Part shown: positions 8,181 through 16,308 of the stretch, in pieces
How the letters are laid out: each line of letters opens with the position of its first letter
Position numbering within the stretch: the stretch's first letter is position 1
Assembly (NCBI GenBank): GCA_963813495.1
Contig: CAWEZC010000005.1
Location: 1,054,001-1,118,000 of the forward strand
Length of the DNA: 64,000 nt
Source: JACVRW01 sp963813495
Lineage (GTDB): Bacteria > Actinomycetota > Thermoleophilia > Solirubrobacterales > Thermoleophilaceae
Reading direction: 5' to 3'
The notes under the pieces: generated by a model
Told to the model about the DNA's origin: nothing
The model's input: only the letters and a program-made list of their open reading frames with translations
Databases searched by the model: none
Made by a program: the position numbers and the translations under genes

Positions 8181-8800
8181 CGCACCGTGCTCGCCAGCTT
8201 CAGTGCGAGCCCTACCAACATGGTGCCCATGAGGGCGTTCACCACGCGTGAGACTCGCGGCCGCGCCAGAGCGCTGCGCAGGCGGCCGGCGAGGACGGCG
8301 TATCCGGCCAGCCCGGCGAACACGAGCGCTGCCATCGTCGTGACCATGGCCACGGGCATGGCGGGCCCGGCCCCGGTGGAGAGGAACTGCGGGACGAGGG
8401 CGGTCCAGAACAGACCCACCTTCACGTTGGCGAGATCGCTGGCCAGCCCGCGCCGGAAGGCCCGAGCCGGGCTCACGGGCTCATTGCCGTCCTGGTCGTC
8501 GGCGGTAAACGTCTCGCCACGGCGCGCGGCGGCGAGCGCCTGCAGGCCGAGCCAGGCCAGGTAAGCCGCGCCGGCGAGCTTGAGGGCGGTGAACGCACTG
8601 GTCGAGGCCGCCAGGACCGCCGTCGCGCCGAGGACGCTGGCCGTGCCCCACAGCAGGTTGCCGGCCGCCGACCCTGCGGCGGCCCAGGCGCCCGCTCGCG
8701 TACCCGCTGACAACGTCACCCGCAGGACGACGAGGACGTCCGGGCCGGGGACGAGCACGGTCCCTGCAGCGACTCCGATGAAGGCCAGGTAGTTGGACAT
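8177..8800 (-). CDS. LysE/RhtB family amino-acid exporter
   Basis: A 207-aa inner-membrane protein with about six hydrophobic segments. The signature VPGPDVLVVLRVTLSAG near residues 17-33 and the GRLRSAL loop are typical of LysE/RhtB exporters of amino acids or homoserine lactones. It is divergent from a LysR-type gene with 73 bases between, a common arrangement in which LysR (ArgP/LysG-like) activates the exporter when the substrate accumulates. Its stop overlaps that of TetR on the other strand in a shared CTAG. Confidence 0.88.
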   Translation of the reverse strand: MSNYLAFIGVAAGTVLVPGPDVLVVLRVTLSAGTRAGAWAAAGSAAGNLLWGTASVLGATAVLAASTSAFTALKLAGAAYLAWLGLQALAAARRGETFTADDQDGNEPVSPARAFRRGLASDLANVKVGLFWTALVPQFLSTGAGPAMPVAMVTTMAALVFAGLAGYAVLAGRLRSALARPRVSRVVNALMGTMLVGLALKLASTVR

Positions 8801-8859
8801 GGCCGTCAGCTTGCTCGCCCCTTCGCATTAGAGCCACTCGCGTTTCTATCCAGAAGTCA

Positions 8860-8872
8860 TTAGATTCACTAA
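8860..8872. promoter_or_regulatory. Candidate LysR T-N11-A box
   Basis: TTAG-ATTCA-CTAA is an imperfect dyad that satisfies the LysR consensus T-N11-A. It ends one base before the GTG start of the LysR gene and is also in the lysE promoter region. Binding there would allow autoregulation. The arms are only four bases, so this is a weak call. Confidence 0.4.
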
Positions 8873-8873
8873 C

Positions 8874-9776
8874 GTGCTTCACGCTGGACGCCTACGTCTG
8901 CTCGTGGAAGTGGAGGACCGCGGGAGCCTGGCGGCCGTCGCCGACGCGTTGGGCTACACGCCCTCGGCCGTCTCCCAACAGCTCGCCAAGCTCGAGGCGG
9001 AAACGGGACGGCGACTGCTGGAGCCCGTCGGCCGGGGGGTGCTGCTGACCGAGCCGGGCCGCGTGCTGGTGCGTCACGGTCGCGGCGTGCTCCAGCGCCT
9101 GGAGGCGGCCGAAGCCGCCCTCGAGCACGGGGACGAGCCCGCCGGCCGGCTGCGGGTGGCCGCCTTCCAGACCGCCGCACAGGCCCTGGTGGTGCCCGCC
9201 TTCGTCGGCCTGGTCGAGCGCTATCCCGAGCTCCATTGCGAGTTGCACGACCAGGAGGCGGAGGCGGCGCTGCCGCTGCTTCAGGCGGGCGAGTTGGACG
9301 TCGTGGTCGCCGAGGAGTACGGGCACGCGCCCCGTCCACGGGATGCCCGGCTCGTCCGCCACGACCTCGGCAGTGACGAGCTGCTCCTGGCGTTGCGCGC
9401 AGGTCACCCCCTGGCCCAGGGCCGAGAGCCGATCGCCCTGGCCGATCTGGCCGAGGAGAGGTGGGCCACGCCCTGGGCCGGTACGGCCTACGCCAACATG
9501 GTCACACGCGCCTGCCGGGCGGCCGGCTTCGAACCCGATATCCGGCACCGCGTAACCGACCTGGGCACTCTGCTCGATCTCGCCCGCGGGGGGCTGGCCG
9601 TGGCGCTGGTTCCGGCGCTCGGCCGGCCGCAGGAGTCGACGGGAATCGCAGTCCGGCCGCTCGCCGGGCGGGGCCTGCAACGCAGCCTGTTCGCGGCCAC
9701 GCGCCGGTCCAGTGAGGGACGGCCGGGACAAGCGGCCTTTCTCGCGGAGCTGCGCCGGCGAGTCGAGCCCGGATGA
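8874..9776 (+). CDS. LysR family transcriptional regulator (ArgP/LysG-like)
   Basis: A 300-aa LysR protein. The N-terminal winged helix-turn-helix (SLAAVADALGYTPSAVSQQLAKLEAETG, about residues 19-46) is followed by a periplasmic-binding-protein-like effector domain (RLRVAAFQTAAQALVVPAF onward). The start is GTG at 8874, with no ribosome site visible, so a leaderless mRNA is possible. Divergence from a LysE exporter suggests it controls that gene in response to an amino acid, by analogy with LysG/LysE of Corynebacterium. The effector is not deducible. Confidence 0.9.
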   Translation: MLHAGRLRLLVEVEDRGSLAAVADALGYTPSAVSQQLAKLEAETGRRLLEPVGRGVLLTEPGRVLVRHGRGVLQRLEAAEAALEHGDEPAGRLRVAAFQTAAQALVVPAFVGLVERYPELHCELHDQEAEAALPLLQAGELDVVVAEEYGHAPRPRDARLVRHDLGSDELLLALRAGHPLAQGREPIALADLAEERWATPWAGTAYANMVTRACRAAGFEPDIRHRVTDLGTLLDLARGGLAVALVPALGRPQESTGIAVRPLAGRGLQRSLFAATRRSSEGRPGQAAFLAELRRRVEPG

Positions 9777-9783
9777 GGGCGGC

Positions 9784-10548
9784 CTAGTCGCGCGGCCGGA
9801 CGAGCAGCGTCTGTGCCGCGCGGCCCAGGCGGCCGCGCTCGTCCCACAGGGCCGTGTCCGCGAGACCGAGCCCATCCACGTGCGTGATCGCGTCGAGGCA
9901 GACGAAGTCACCATCGGGCTCGCGCATCAGGTGCACGCTCAGGTCGGTGTTGATGAACAGGTAGCTGCGCCAGTCGAGTGCCGCGCTCACCCCGTTGCCG
10001 GAGTCGGCCGCCACGAGCACGCGCTGGAGCGGGCTGGGCTGCTCGCCGGCCACCAGGGGGACCCGCATCCGCATCCAGACCGTGGCGGGGCCCGGCTCGA
10101 GGAAGCCGCCGGTGACGAAGCGGTACTCCATCGCCGTGTGGTAGCCGACCTCCTCGCCGGTGGGAAAGAACGGGCGCTCTCGGGCCGTGTCGGGGCCGGG
10201 CGGCGGAGCCTCGCCATCGAGGCTCATCTCCCCGGCTCGGAGCCGCCACGCGCGTGCCCGCATCAGCTCTCCCTTCGGCCCCGCGAGCGAGGCCTCGAGC
10301 AGCTCCACGCTGCGACCCGGGCGCACTACCTGGGCCGTCACGGAGAGCGGCGCCAACGGCACCGGCCCGAGGATCTCGAACGTCACCCGGCCGACCCTCA
10401 TCTCCTCGCGCGGCTCGCAGCGCTCGAGCGCCCGCCCGATCAGGGCCGCCGGAGGCCCGGCGTGCTGGGCCCCCGGGTCCCACGGACCGCGGGTCAACTC
10501 GCTGGGGAGGAACAGCTCCCCGTCTTGCTCATAGAAAGCGCCCGTCAC
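9784..10548 (-). CDS. Acyl-CoA thioesterase, TesB-like double hot-dog
   Basis: A 254-aa protein made of two hot-dog repeats. The first contains GPWDPGAQHAGPPAALIGRALE near residues 21-42 and RVTFEILGPVPLAPL near 54-68. The second contains ADSGNGVSAALDWRSYLFINTDLSVHLMR near 181-209. These are typical of TesB-like thioesterases that hydrolyse acyl-CoA. The start is GTG at 10548, five bases after the stop of the Lrp-like gene, so the two form an operon. The chain-length preference is unknown. Confidence 0.85.
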   Translation of the reverse strand: MTGAFYEQDGELFLPSELTRGPWDPGAQHAGPPAALIGRALERCEPREEMRVGRVTFEILGPVPLAPLSVTAQVVRPGRSVELLEASLAGPKGELMRARAWRLRAGEMSLDGEAPPPGPDTARERPFFPTGEEVGYHTAMEYRFVTGGFLEPGPATVWMRMRVPLVAGEQPSPLQRVLVAADSGNGVSAALDWRSYLFINTDLSVHLMREPDGDFVCLDAITHVDGLGLADTALWDERGRLGRAAQTLLVRPRD

Positions 10549-10553
10549 AGGCG

Positions 10554-10829
10554 CTAGGCGCCGATCGAGAACATCGCCTCGATGTCGTGCTGGGAGTACA
10601 TCGCGAACGCGACCATCGTGTACGTGTCGCGGATGCCGTCCACGCCGGCGAGCCGCTCGGTCACCACCGCCGCCAGGTCCTCCGGCTGCCTGACGCGCAG
10701 CATGGCCACGAAGTCCCATTCGCCGGTCACCGAATAGACCTCGGCGACTCCGTCCACGTCCGCCAGCTCGCTCCCGAGCGAGGCCATCAGCGTCCGTTCC
10801 GCCTTGATCAGCACCACGGCGTTCGTCAT
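10554..10829 (-). CDS. Stand-alone Lrp/AsnC ligand-binding (RAM) domain protein
   Basis: A 91-aa protein that is only the effector half of an Lrp/AsnC regulator: the alpha/beta sandwich with VAEVYSVTGEWDFVAMLRV near residues 28-46 and the final TYTMVAFAMYSQHD strand. There is no helix-turn-helix. Such single-domain proteins (SMLRs) assemble into rings and may modulate full Lrp regulators or enzymes. It is first in an operon with the thioesterase and divergent, 27 bases away, from the zinc alcohol dehydrogenase. Confidence 0.85.
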   Translation of the reverse strand: MTNAVVLIKAERTLMASLGSELADVDGVAEVYSVTGEWDFVAMLRVRQPEDLAAVVTERLAGVDGIRDTYTMVAFAMYSQHDIEAMFSIGA

Positions 10830-10856
10830 GTCGCCGACCCTATAGCGTGCCGACGC

Positions 10857-11891
10857 GTGCAAGCCGTGACCTTTCAGGCCCCCGGCGAGGTCCGCCTCGA
10901 CGAGCGGCCCGAGCCCGAGCTGCTTGCCCGCGACGATGCCGTGGTGAGGGTCGAGGCCACCGGCGTGTGCGGCTCCGACCTGCACATCTACCACGGGCGG
11001 GTGGTGATCGAGCCGGGCTTCACGCTCGGCCACGAGTTCGTGGGCACGGTGCTCGCTGCCGGCGACGGCGTGACCGACGTGGCCGTGGGGGACCGCGTGC
11101 TGGGCTGCTACTGCTCGGCCTGTGGCAACTGCTTCTTCTGTCGTCGCGGGGACTTCCACAAGTGCGACGACGGCCGCGTGTTCGGCCACGGCAAGACGCT
11201 CGGCGCGCTCCAGGGCGCCCAGGCCGAACAGGTGCTGGTGCCTCACGCCAACCTCACGCTGAGGCGCGTGCCGGAGGGCATGTCCGACGACGTCGCGCTG
11301 TTCGCGGGCGACGTGATGGGCACCGGGTGGCACGCCGTCGATCAAGCGGGCATCCGGCCCGGCGACAGCGCCGCGGTGCTCGGCCTGGGCCCGGTCGGGC
11401 TGTGCGCGGTGCAGGCCGCCAAGGCCGCCGGTGCGGCCCGGGTGATCGCCATAGACACGGTCGAGGAGCGGCTCGAGCTCGCCCGCTCGTTCGGCGCCGA
11501 GGCCGTCCATCTAACCGAGCAGGACCCGCGCGCCGCTGTCAAGCAGGCCACGGACGGGCGCGGAGTCGACGCGGCCATCGACGCCGTGGGCCACCCCGAG
11601 GCGCTCGAGCTCGCCTGCCGGGTGACTCGGAAGGCGGGCACGGTGTCGGTGATCGGGGTCTACGCCGAGCGCATCCAAGTACACATGGGCATCGTGTGGA
11701 TCAAGGCACTCACCGTACGCACGGGCCACGCCAACGTGATCGGCCACGTGGACCGCGTGCTGGCGATGCTGGACGCCGGCGTGCTCGACCCCACGCCGCT
11801 GGTGACCCACCACATGAAGCTCGAGGACGCCGCCGAGGCCTACGCTGTCTACGACCGGCGCGAGGCGCTCAAGATCGTGATGACGCCGTGA
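10857..11891 (+). CDS. Zinc-dependent alcohol dehydrogenase (MDR family)
   Basis: A 344-aa medium-chain dehydrogenase related to threonine and sorbitol dehydrogenases. Catalytic zinc residues are in GVCGSDLHIYHG and LGHEFVG near residues 37-63. The structural zinc site has four cysteines in CSACGNCFFCRRGDFHKC near 84-102. The NAD motif GLGPVG lies near 178-183. The start is GTG at 10857. The stop overlaps the next start (GTGA), so the enzyme is coupled to the FAH-family hydratase and then an aldehyde dehydrogenase. This is a plausible alcohol-to-acid route, but the substrate is unknown. Confidence 0.9.
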   Translation: MQAVTFQAPGEVRLDERPEPELLARDDAVVRVEATGVCGSDLHIYHGRVVIEPGFTLGHEFVGTVLAAGDGVTDVAVGDRVLGCYCSACGNCFFCRRGDFHKCDDGRVFGHGKTLGALQGAQAEQVLVPHANLTLRRVPEGMSDDVALFAGDVMGTGWHAVDQAGIRPGDSAAVLGLGPVGLCAVQAAKAAGAARVIAIDTVEERLELARSFGAEAVHLTEQDPRAAVKQATDGRGVDAAIDAVGHPEALELACRVTRKAGTVSVIGVYAERIQVHMGIVWIKALTVRTGHANVIGHVDRVLAMLDAGVLDPTPLVTHHMKLEDAAEAYAVYDRREALKIVMTP

Positions 11892-12523
11892 GCGTGGAGC
11901 GGGGCACGACGGCGATGCTGCTTCGCCACCGGGAGATCCTGGCCCAGTCGGCCGAGCCGATCGGCTGGAAGGTCGGCTTCAACGTACCCGCCATCCAGGA
12001 GAAGCTCGGCATCGACGGTCCCCTCGCGGGCTTTCTCACCGGCGACACGCTCCTGGACGACGGAGCGGTCTGGTCGCTCGGCGAGGGCGGTCCGGTGGTC
12101 GTCGAGCAGGAGGTGGCCGTGGAGCTGGGCGAGGACGGACGCAGCTTCGCCGCGCTCCTGCCGGCGCTCGAGCTGGCTGACCCCGCCGACTTGTCGCTGG
12201 GCGTGGAGCAGATCCTGGCCGGCAACATCTTCCACCGCGGCGTCGCCTTCGGCCCGCGCGTGCGAGCCGATGAGCCGGGATCCGGACGGGTTCTGGTGAA
12301 CGGCGAGGTCACCCACGAGCTGACCCCGGAGCAGACGCGCGACCACCTGGCCGCCATGGTCGAGGCGGTGCGCCGCCGTCTGGAGGCCGCCGGCGAGCAG
12401 CTGCGCCCCGGTGAGCGCGTGATCACCGGCATCCTCGTCCCGCCCCATACCGCCGAGTCGGGCGACAGCGTGCGCCTCGAGCTCGATGCCCTGGGCGCCG
12501 TGGAACTGCGCTTCGCCGAGTGA
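11888..12523 (+). CDS. FAH-family 2-keto-4-pentenoate hydratase-like protein
   Basis: A 211-aa protein of the fumarylacetoacetate hydrolase fold. IGWKVGFNVPAIQEKLGIDGPLAG near residues 25-48 matches the GxKVG region of MhpD-type hydratases, and VEQEVAVEL keeps the two metal-binding glutamates. The C-terminal VITGILVPP and GDSVRLELDALGAVELRF complete the fold. It is about 50 residues shorter than MhpD, lacking the N-terminal helices, and part of the central region is compressed. It sits between an alcohol and an aldehyde dehydrogenase. It could equally be a decarboxylase or isomerase of this superfamily. Confidence 0.75.
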   Translation: MSVERGTTAMLLRHREILAQSAEPIGWKVGFNVPAIQEKLGIDGPLAGFLTGDTLLDDGAVWSLGEGGPVVVEQEVAVELGEDGRSFAALLPALELADPADLSLGVEQILAGNIFHRGVAFGPRVRADEPGSGRVLVNGEVTHELTPEQTRDHLAAMVEAVRRRLEAAGEQLRPGERVITGILVPPHTAESGDSVRLELDALGAVELRFAE

Positions 12524-12547
12524 TGCCCGCCGCGTAGCCTTCGCGCC

Positions 12548-14041
12548 ATGACCACCGCCTCCGCCCTGCCCGCCGCGCTCTCCGATGCCGCCCGCGCCTT
12601 CGCCGGCGGTCCGCACCGGCTGCTGATCGGCGGCGAGCGCAGCGAGGCCGCCGACGGCCGCAGCTTCGAGACCGTCGATCCCTCGACCGAGCGCGTGATC
12701 GCCATGGTGGCGCACGCCGGCGGCGACGACGTCGACCGCGCCGTGCGGGCCGCGCGCGAGGCCTTCGACGACGGCCGCTGGAGCGGCATCTCCGCCGCCG
12801 CGCGCACGCAGGCGATGCTCGCCCTGGCCGACGCGGTCGACGCGCACGCCGACGAGCTGGCCCAGCTCGAATCGCTCGACAACGGCAAGCCGGTGAAGCT
12901 GGCCAAGCGAGTCGACGTGCGGCTGGCCGCCGAGCACATTCGCTACTTCGCGGGCTGGCCCACGCGCATCGCGGGCGAGGTGCTGCCGGTGGCCACGCCC
13001 AACATGCACTGCTACACGCGCAAGGAGCCGGTGGGCGTGGCGGGGCAGATCATCCCCTGGAATTTCCCGCTCCTGATGGCGGCCTGGAAGATCGGCCCGG
13101 CCCTGGCCGCGGGCTGCACGATCGTGCTCAAGCCCGCCGAGCAGACTCCGCTCACCGCTCTGCGCCTGGGCGAGCTCGCGCTGGAGGCCGGCCTGCCGGA
13201 GGGCGTGCTCAACGTGATCACCGGCGACGGCGAGACCGGCGCGGCGCTGGTCGACCACCCGGGCGTGGACAAGATCGCCTTCACCGGCTCCACCGTGGTG
13301 GGGCGCGAGATCGGCGCCAAGGCGGGGCGAGCGCTCAAGCGCGTAACGCTGGAGCTGGGCGGCAAGTCGCCCAACATCATCCTGCCCGACGCCGACCTCG
13401 ACGCGGCCGTCCGCGGCGCCTACCAGGCGATCTACTACAACGCGGGCCAGGCCTGCAATGCGGGGTCGCGGCTGTTCGTGCACAAAGACCAGTACGACGA
13501 CGTGATGTCGGGCCTGGTGGAGGCCGCGGGCAAGGCGCGCCTCGGCCCCGGTCTCGAGCCCGGCACCCAGGTCGGGCCGCTGATCTCGGCCGAGCAGGAG
13601 GAACGGGTGCGCGGCTACATCGAGTCGGGCAAGGCCGAGGGCGCGGAGCTCGTGACCGGCGGCGGTGGTCCCGACCGCATCGGCTTCTTCGTCGAGCCCA
13701 CACTGTTCAGCGCCACCGACGACGACCTCAGGATCGCCCGCGAGGAGATTTTCGGCCCGGTCCTGGTGGCGCTCCCCTACGACTCGATCGAGGAGGTGGC
13801 CCGGCGCGCCAACGACACCGAGTACGGCCTGGCCGCCGGCGTCTGGACCCGCGACCTGGCCAAGGCGCACAAGCTGGCCGCGCTGCTGCGCGCCGGCGAC
13901 ATCTGGGTCAACACCTGGAGCGCCGGCGACCCCTCGGCCCCCTTCGGCGGCTTCAAGGCGTCGGGCGTGGGCCGCGAGCACGGCCGCGAGGGCCTCGACT
14001 CCTATCTGGAGAACAAGACCGTCTGGGTCAACCTCGGCTGA
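12548..14041 (+). CDS. Aldehyde dehydrogenase
   Basis: A 497-aa NAD(P)-dependent aldehyde dehydrogenase. It contains IPWNFPLLMAAWKIGPALA near residues 169-187, FTGSTVVG near 244-251, the general-base glutamate in LELGGKSPN near 268-276, and the catalytic cysteine in NAGQACNAGS near 298-307. It is third in the alcohol dehydrogenase/hydratase operon and converges on the hydroxyproline operon. It could therefore supply the last step of that pathway, 2-oxoglutarate semialdehyde to 2-oxoglutarate. The sequence looks more like general betaine or phenylacetaldehyde dehydrogenases, so that role is only a possibility. Confidence 0.9.
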   Translation: MTTASALPAALSDAARAFAGGPHRLLIGGERSEAADGRSFETVDPSTERVIAMVAHAGGDDVDRAVRAAREAFDDGRWSGISAAARTQAMLALADAVDAHADELAQLESLDNGKPVKLAKRVDVRLAAEHIRYFAGWPTRIAGEVLPVATPNMHCYTRKEPVGVAGQIIPWNFPLLMAAWKIGPALAAGCTIVLKPAEQTPLTALRLGELALEAGLPEGVLNVITGDGETGAALVDHPGVDKIAFTGSTVVGREIGAKAGRALKRVTLELGGKSPNIILPDADLDAAVRGAYQAIYYNAGQACNAGSRLFVHKDQYDDVMSGLVEAAGKARLGPGLEPGTQVGPLISAEQEERVRGYIESGKAEGAELVTGGGGPDRIGFFVEPTLFSATDDDLRIAREEIFGPVLVALPYDSIEEVARRANDTEYGLAAGVWTRDLAKAHKLAALLRAGDIWVNTWSAGDPSAPFGGFKASGVGREHGREGLDSYLENKTVWVNLG

Positions 14042-14164
14042 CGGCCGTCACCAAGTTGTAAAGCTTGTAGCCCACGTGTAACGCCGATCGCGACACCGTT
14101 GGCTGTGCGCTCTCGAAGGGAGGCCCGGACGAGGTGATTGCGGAACTGCGCGACACGCTCGGGC

Positions 14165-15310
14165 TCAGGCGAAGCGGTCCGGCCGGAACGGATCCAGGTC
14201 GAGCGACGGCCGGTCGCCGGTGATGGCCTGGGCCAGCAGCCGGCCGGTGATCGGCCCGTGGGCCACTCCGGCGCCCTCGTGCCCCGTTGCCAGCCACAGC
14301 CCCCCGGCGGCCGCGCTCGCCCCGATGGCGGGCAGGCCGCCCGGAAGCCAGGGGCGCAGGCCCGCCCACTCGGATTGCACGGGCAGCTCGCGGATCCCGG
14401 GGGCGAGCCGGGCGGCGCTCTCCCGTAGAGCGGCGCTCACCTCAGCGTCCACGCTCAGGTCGAAGCCGCGCCGCTCGCGACTCGACCCGACGAGCACGTG
14501 GCCGTCGAGGGTGGTCTCCACCACCGTGCTCACCATCAACCCGGCGTCGGCGCTCGCCACCGCGCTCATGTAGCTGCCGTCGATGACCTTGTGGCGGAGG
14601 AAGTCCGGTCGGTGGCCCAGCTTCACGAGCTGGCCCTTGCGCGGCTCCAGAGGGAGGTCGAGCCCCGCCCCCCGCGCCAACCGGCCACTCCAGGGGCCGG
14701 CGGCGATCACCACCGCGCCGGCGCTCACGGTCGCGCCATCGGCCAGGCGGACGCCCGTCACCCGGCCGCGATCTACGACCACGGTCTCCGCTTCGCAGCC
14801 GCTCCTGACCGCCGCGCCCAGGCTCTGGGCTTCGCGTGCCAGTCCGCGCGCGATGGCGCGCGGCGAGCACTGCAGGTCGGCGGGGAAGCGCGACGCTCCC
14901 GCCAGCTCACCCGACAGCTCGGGCTCGGCCGCCCGCACTGCGTCGGCATCGAGCAGCTCGCACTCCACGCCAGCGGCCCGCAAGCCCTCCAACCGTCCGC
15001 GCTCGGCCGCCACCCCTGCCGGGTCGCTCAATACCACGAGCGCACCCTTGCGCCGGATCCCCGCCTCAGCGCCGAGCAGCGCCTCGATCTCGTCGTAGAG
15101 CGCCAGTCCCGCCCGGGCCAGCCCGAGCTCGGGGCCGGGCTCCTTGTCGCAGCAGAGCACGTTGCCCTCCCCCAGGCCGGTCGTGCCGCCCGATACCTCA
15201 CCCCGGTCGAGCAGGCAGACCGCCACGCCGTGGCGTGCCAGCTCCCACGCCGTAGAGCAGCCGACAATGCCGGCCCCCACCACCACCACGTCGAACGGGC
15301 CGTGGCTCAG
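14165..15310 (-). CDS. FAD-dependent D-amino-acid/D-hydroxyproline dehydrogenase
   Basis: About 380 aa with an N-terminal FAD dinucleotide motif (VVVVGAGIVGCSTAWELA) and the DAO-family C-terminal block (LRPWLPGGLPAIG, then GLWLATGHEGAGVAHGP). In this operon it should oxidise cis-4-hydroxy-D-proline to pyrroline-4-hydroxy-2-carboxylate. The start is uncertain. CTG at 15310 overlaps the epimerase stop as CTGA. GTG at 15289 lies at the very start of the FAD strand. TTG at 15376 would overlap the epimerase by 70 bases. I list the CTG. Last gene of the three-gene operon. Confidence 0.88.
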   Translation of the reverse strand: MSHGPFDVVVVGAGIVGCSTAWELARHGVAVCLLDRGEVSGGTTGLGEGNVLCCDKEPGPELGLARAGLALYDEIEALLGAEAGIRRKGALVVLSDPAGVAAERGRLEGLRAAGVECELLDADAVRAAEPELSGELAGASRFPADLQCSPRAIARGLAREAQSLGAAVRSGCEAETVVVDRGRVTGVRLADGATVSAGAVVIAAGPWSGRLARGAGLDLPLEPRKGQLVKLGHRPDFLRHKVIDGSYMSAVASADAGLMVSTVVETTLDGHVLVGSSRERRGFDLSVDAEVSAALRESAARLAPGIRELPVQSEWAGLRPWLPGGLPAIGASAAAGGLWLATGHEGAGVAHGPITGRLLAQAITGDRPSLDLDPFRPDRFA

Positions 15311-16308
15311 AGCGCGAAGCCCGCCGGGAACGGGTCCTCGGGATCGAGCACGTACTGGCCCATGCCCGTGATCCAAGCGCGGCCCGTGATCTCGGGCACC
15401 ACCGCTGGCAGGCCGCCCACCTCGGTCTCCGCCACGATCCGCCCTCCGAAGCGCGTGCCGATCACCGAGCGGTTGACGAACTCGTCGCCCACCGCCAGCT
15501 CGCCGCGCGCGTGCAGCTGGGCCAGCTTGGCCGAGGTCCCGGTGCCACAGGGCGAGCGGTCGAGCCAGCCCGGGTAGATCGAGGTGGCGCTGCGCTGCGA
15601 GTGCGGGCCGTCCTCGCCGGGCGCGGTGAAGACCACGTGGCGACAGCCGGCGATGCGCTCGTCGGCCGGGTGCGCCGGCGGCTCGGCCTCGTTGATCGCC
15701 GCCATCAGCTCGAGCCCGCTGCGAATCAGGTCGTCCGAGCGCGCCGGGTCGACGGCCAGGCCGGCGGAGTCGGCCGCCAGCAGCGCGTAGAAGTTGCCGC
15801 CGAAGGCCATGTCGTAGGTGAGCGTGTGCCCGTTCACGCGCACGCTGCGGTCGGCTGCGAGCAGGAAGGACGGCACGTTGCGCAAGGTGACCGAGCGGGC
15901 CCTTCCCCCCTCAACCGCCACGCGCGCCTCGACCAGCCCGGCCGGCGTGTCCAGGCGCACGAGCGTCTCGGGCTCGTGCACCTCGACCATCCCGGTCTCG
16001 ACCAGGACGGTGGCCACGCCGATCGTGCCGTGGCCGCACATGGGCAGGCAGCCGGAGACCTCGATGAACACCACGCCCCAGTCCGCGTCCTCGAGCAGCG
16101 GTGGCTGCAGGATCGCCCCGGACATCGCTCCGTGACCGCGGGGCTCGCGCATGAGCAGGAGGCGCAGGTCGTCGAGGTGCTCCTCGAAATGGAGCTTGCG
16201 CTCGAGCATCGAGGCGCCCGGGATCGGGCCGACCCCGCCGGTGATCACGCGGGTGGGCATCCCTTCGGTGTGGGAGTCCACCGCCGAGAAGACCCGGGTT
16301 GCGATCAC
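15307..16308 (-). CDS. 4-hydroxyproline 2-epimerase (proline racemase family)
   Basis: A 333-aa cofactor-independent epimerase. Both catalytic cysteines are present, in PMCGHGTIG near residues 89-97 and RSPCGTGTSA near 251-260. This separates it from trans-3-hydroxy-L-proline dehydratases, in which one cysteine is replaced by threonine. It should convert trans-4-hydroxy-L-proline to cis-4-hydroxy-D-proline. It overlaps the upstream DapA-like gene by four bases and the downstream FAD enzyme by four bases, which carry the next steps of the pathway. Proline racemase itself is the alternative; the context favours hydroxyproline. Confidence 0.92.
   Translation of the reverse strand: MIATRVFSAVDSHTEGMPTRVITGGVGPIPGASMLERKLHFEEHLDDLRLLLMREPRGHGAMSGAILQPPLLEDADWGVVFIEVSGCLPMCGHGTIGVATVLVETGMVEVHEPETLVRLDTPAGLVEARVAVEGGRARSVTLRNVPSFLLAADRSVRVNGHTLTYDMAFGGNFYALLAADSAGLAVDPARSDDLIRSGLELMAAINEAEPPAHPADERIAGCRHVVFTAPGEDGPHSQRSATSIYPGWLDRSPCGTGTSAKLAQLHARGELAVGDEFVNRSVIGTRFGGRIVAETEVGGLPAVVPEITGRAWITGMGQYVLDPEDPFPAGFAL

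Noticed and set aside
14097..14222. Short GTG-started frame with a good ribosome site between the aldehyde dehydrogenase and FAD dehydrogenase genes
   Set aside because: Only 29 codons, running into the antisense of the FAD gene, without recognisable similarity.
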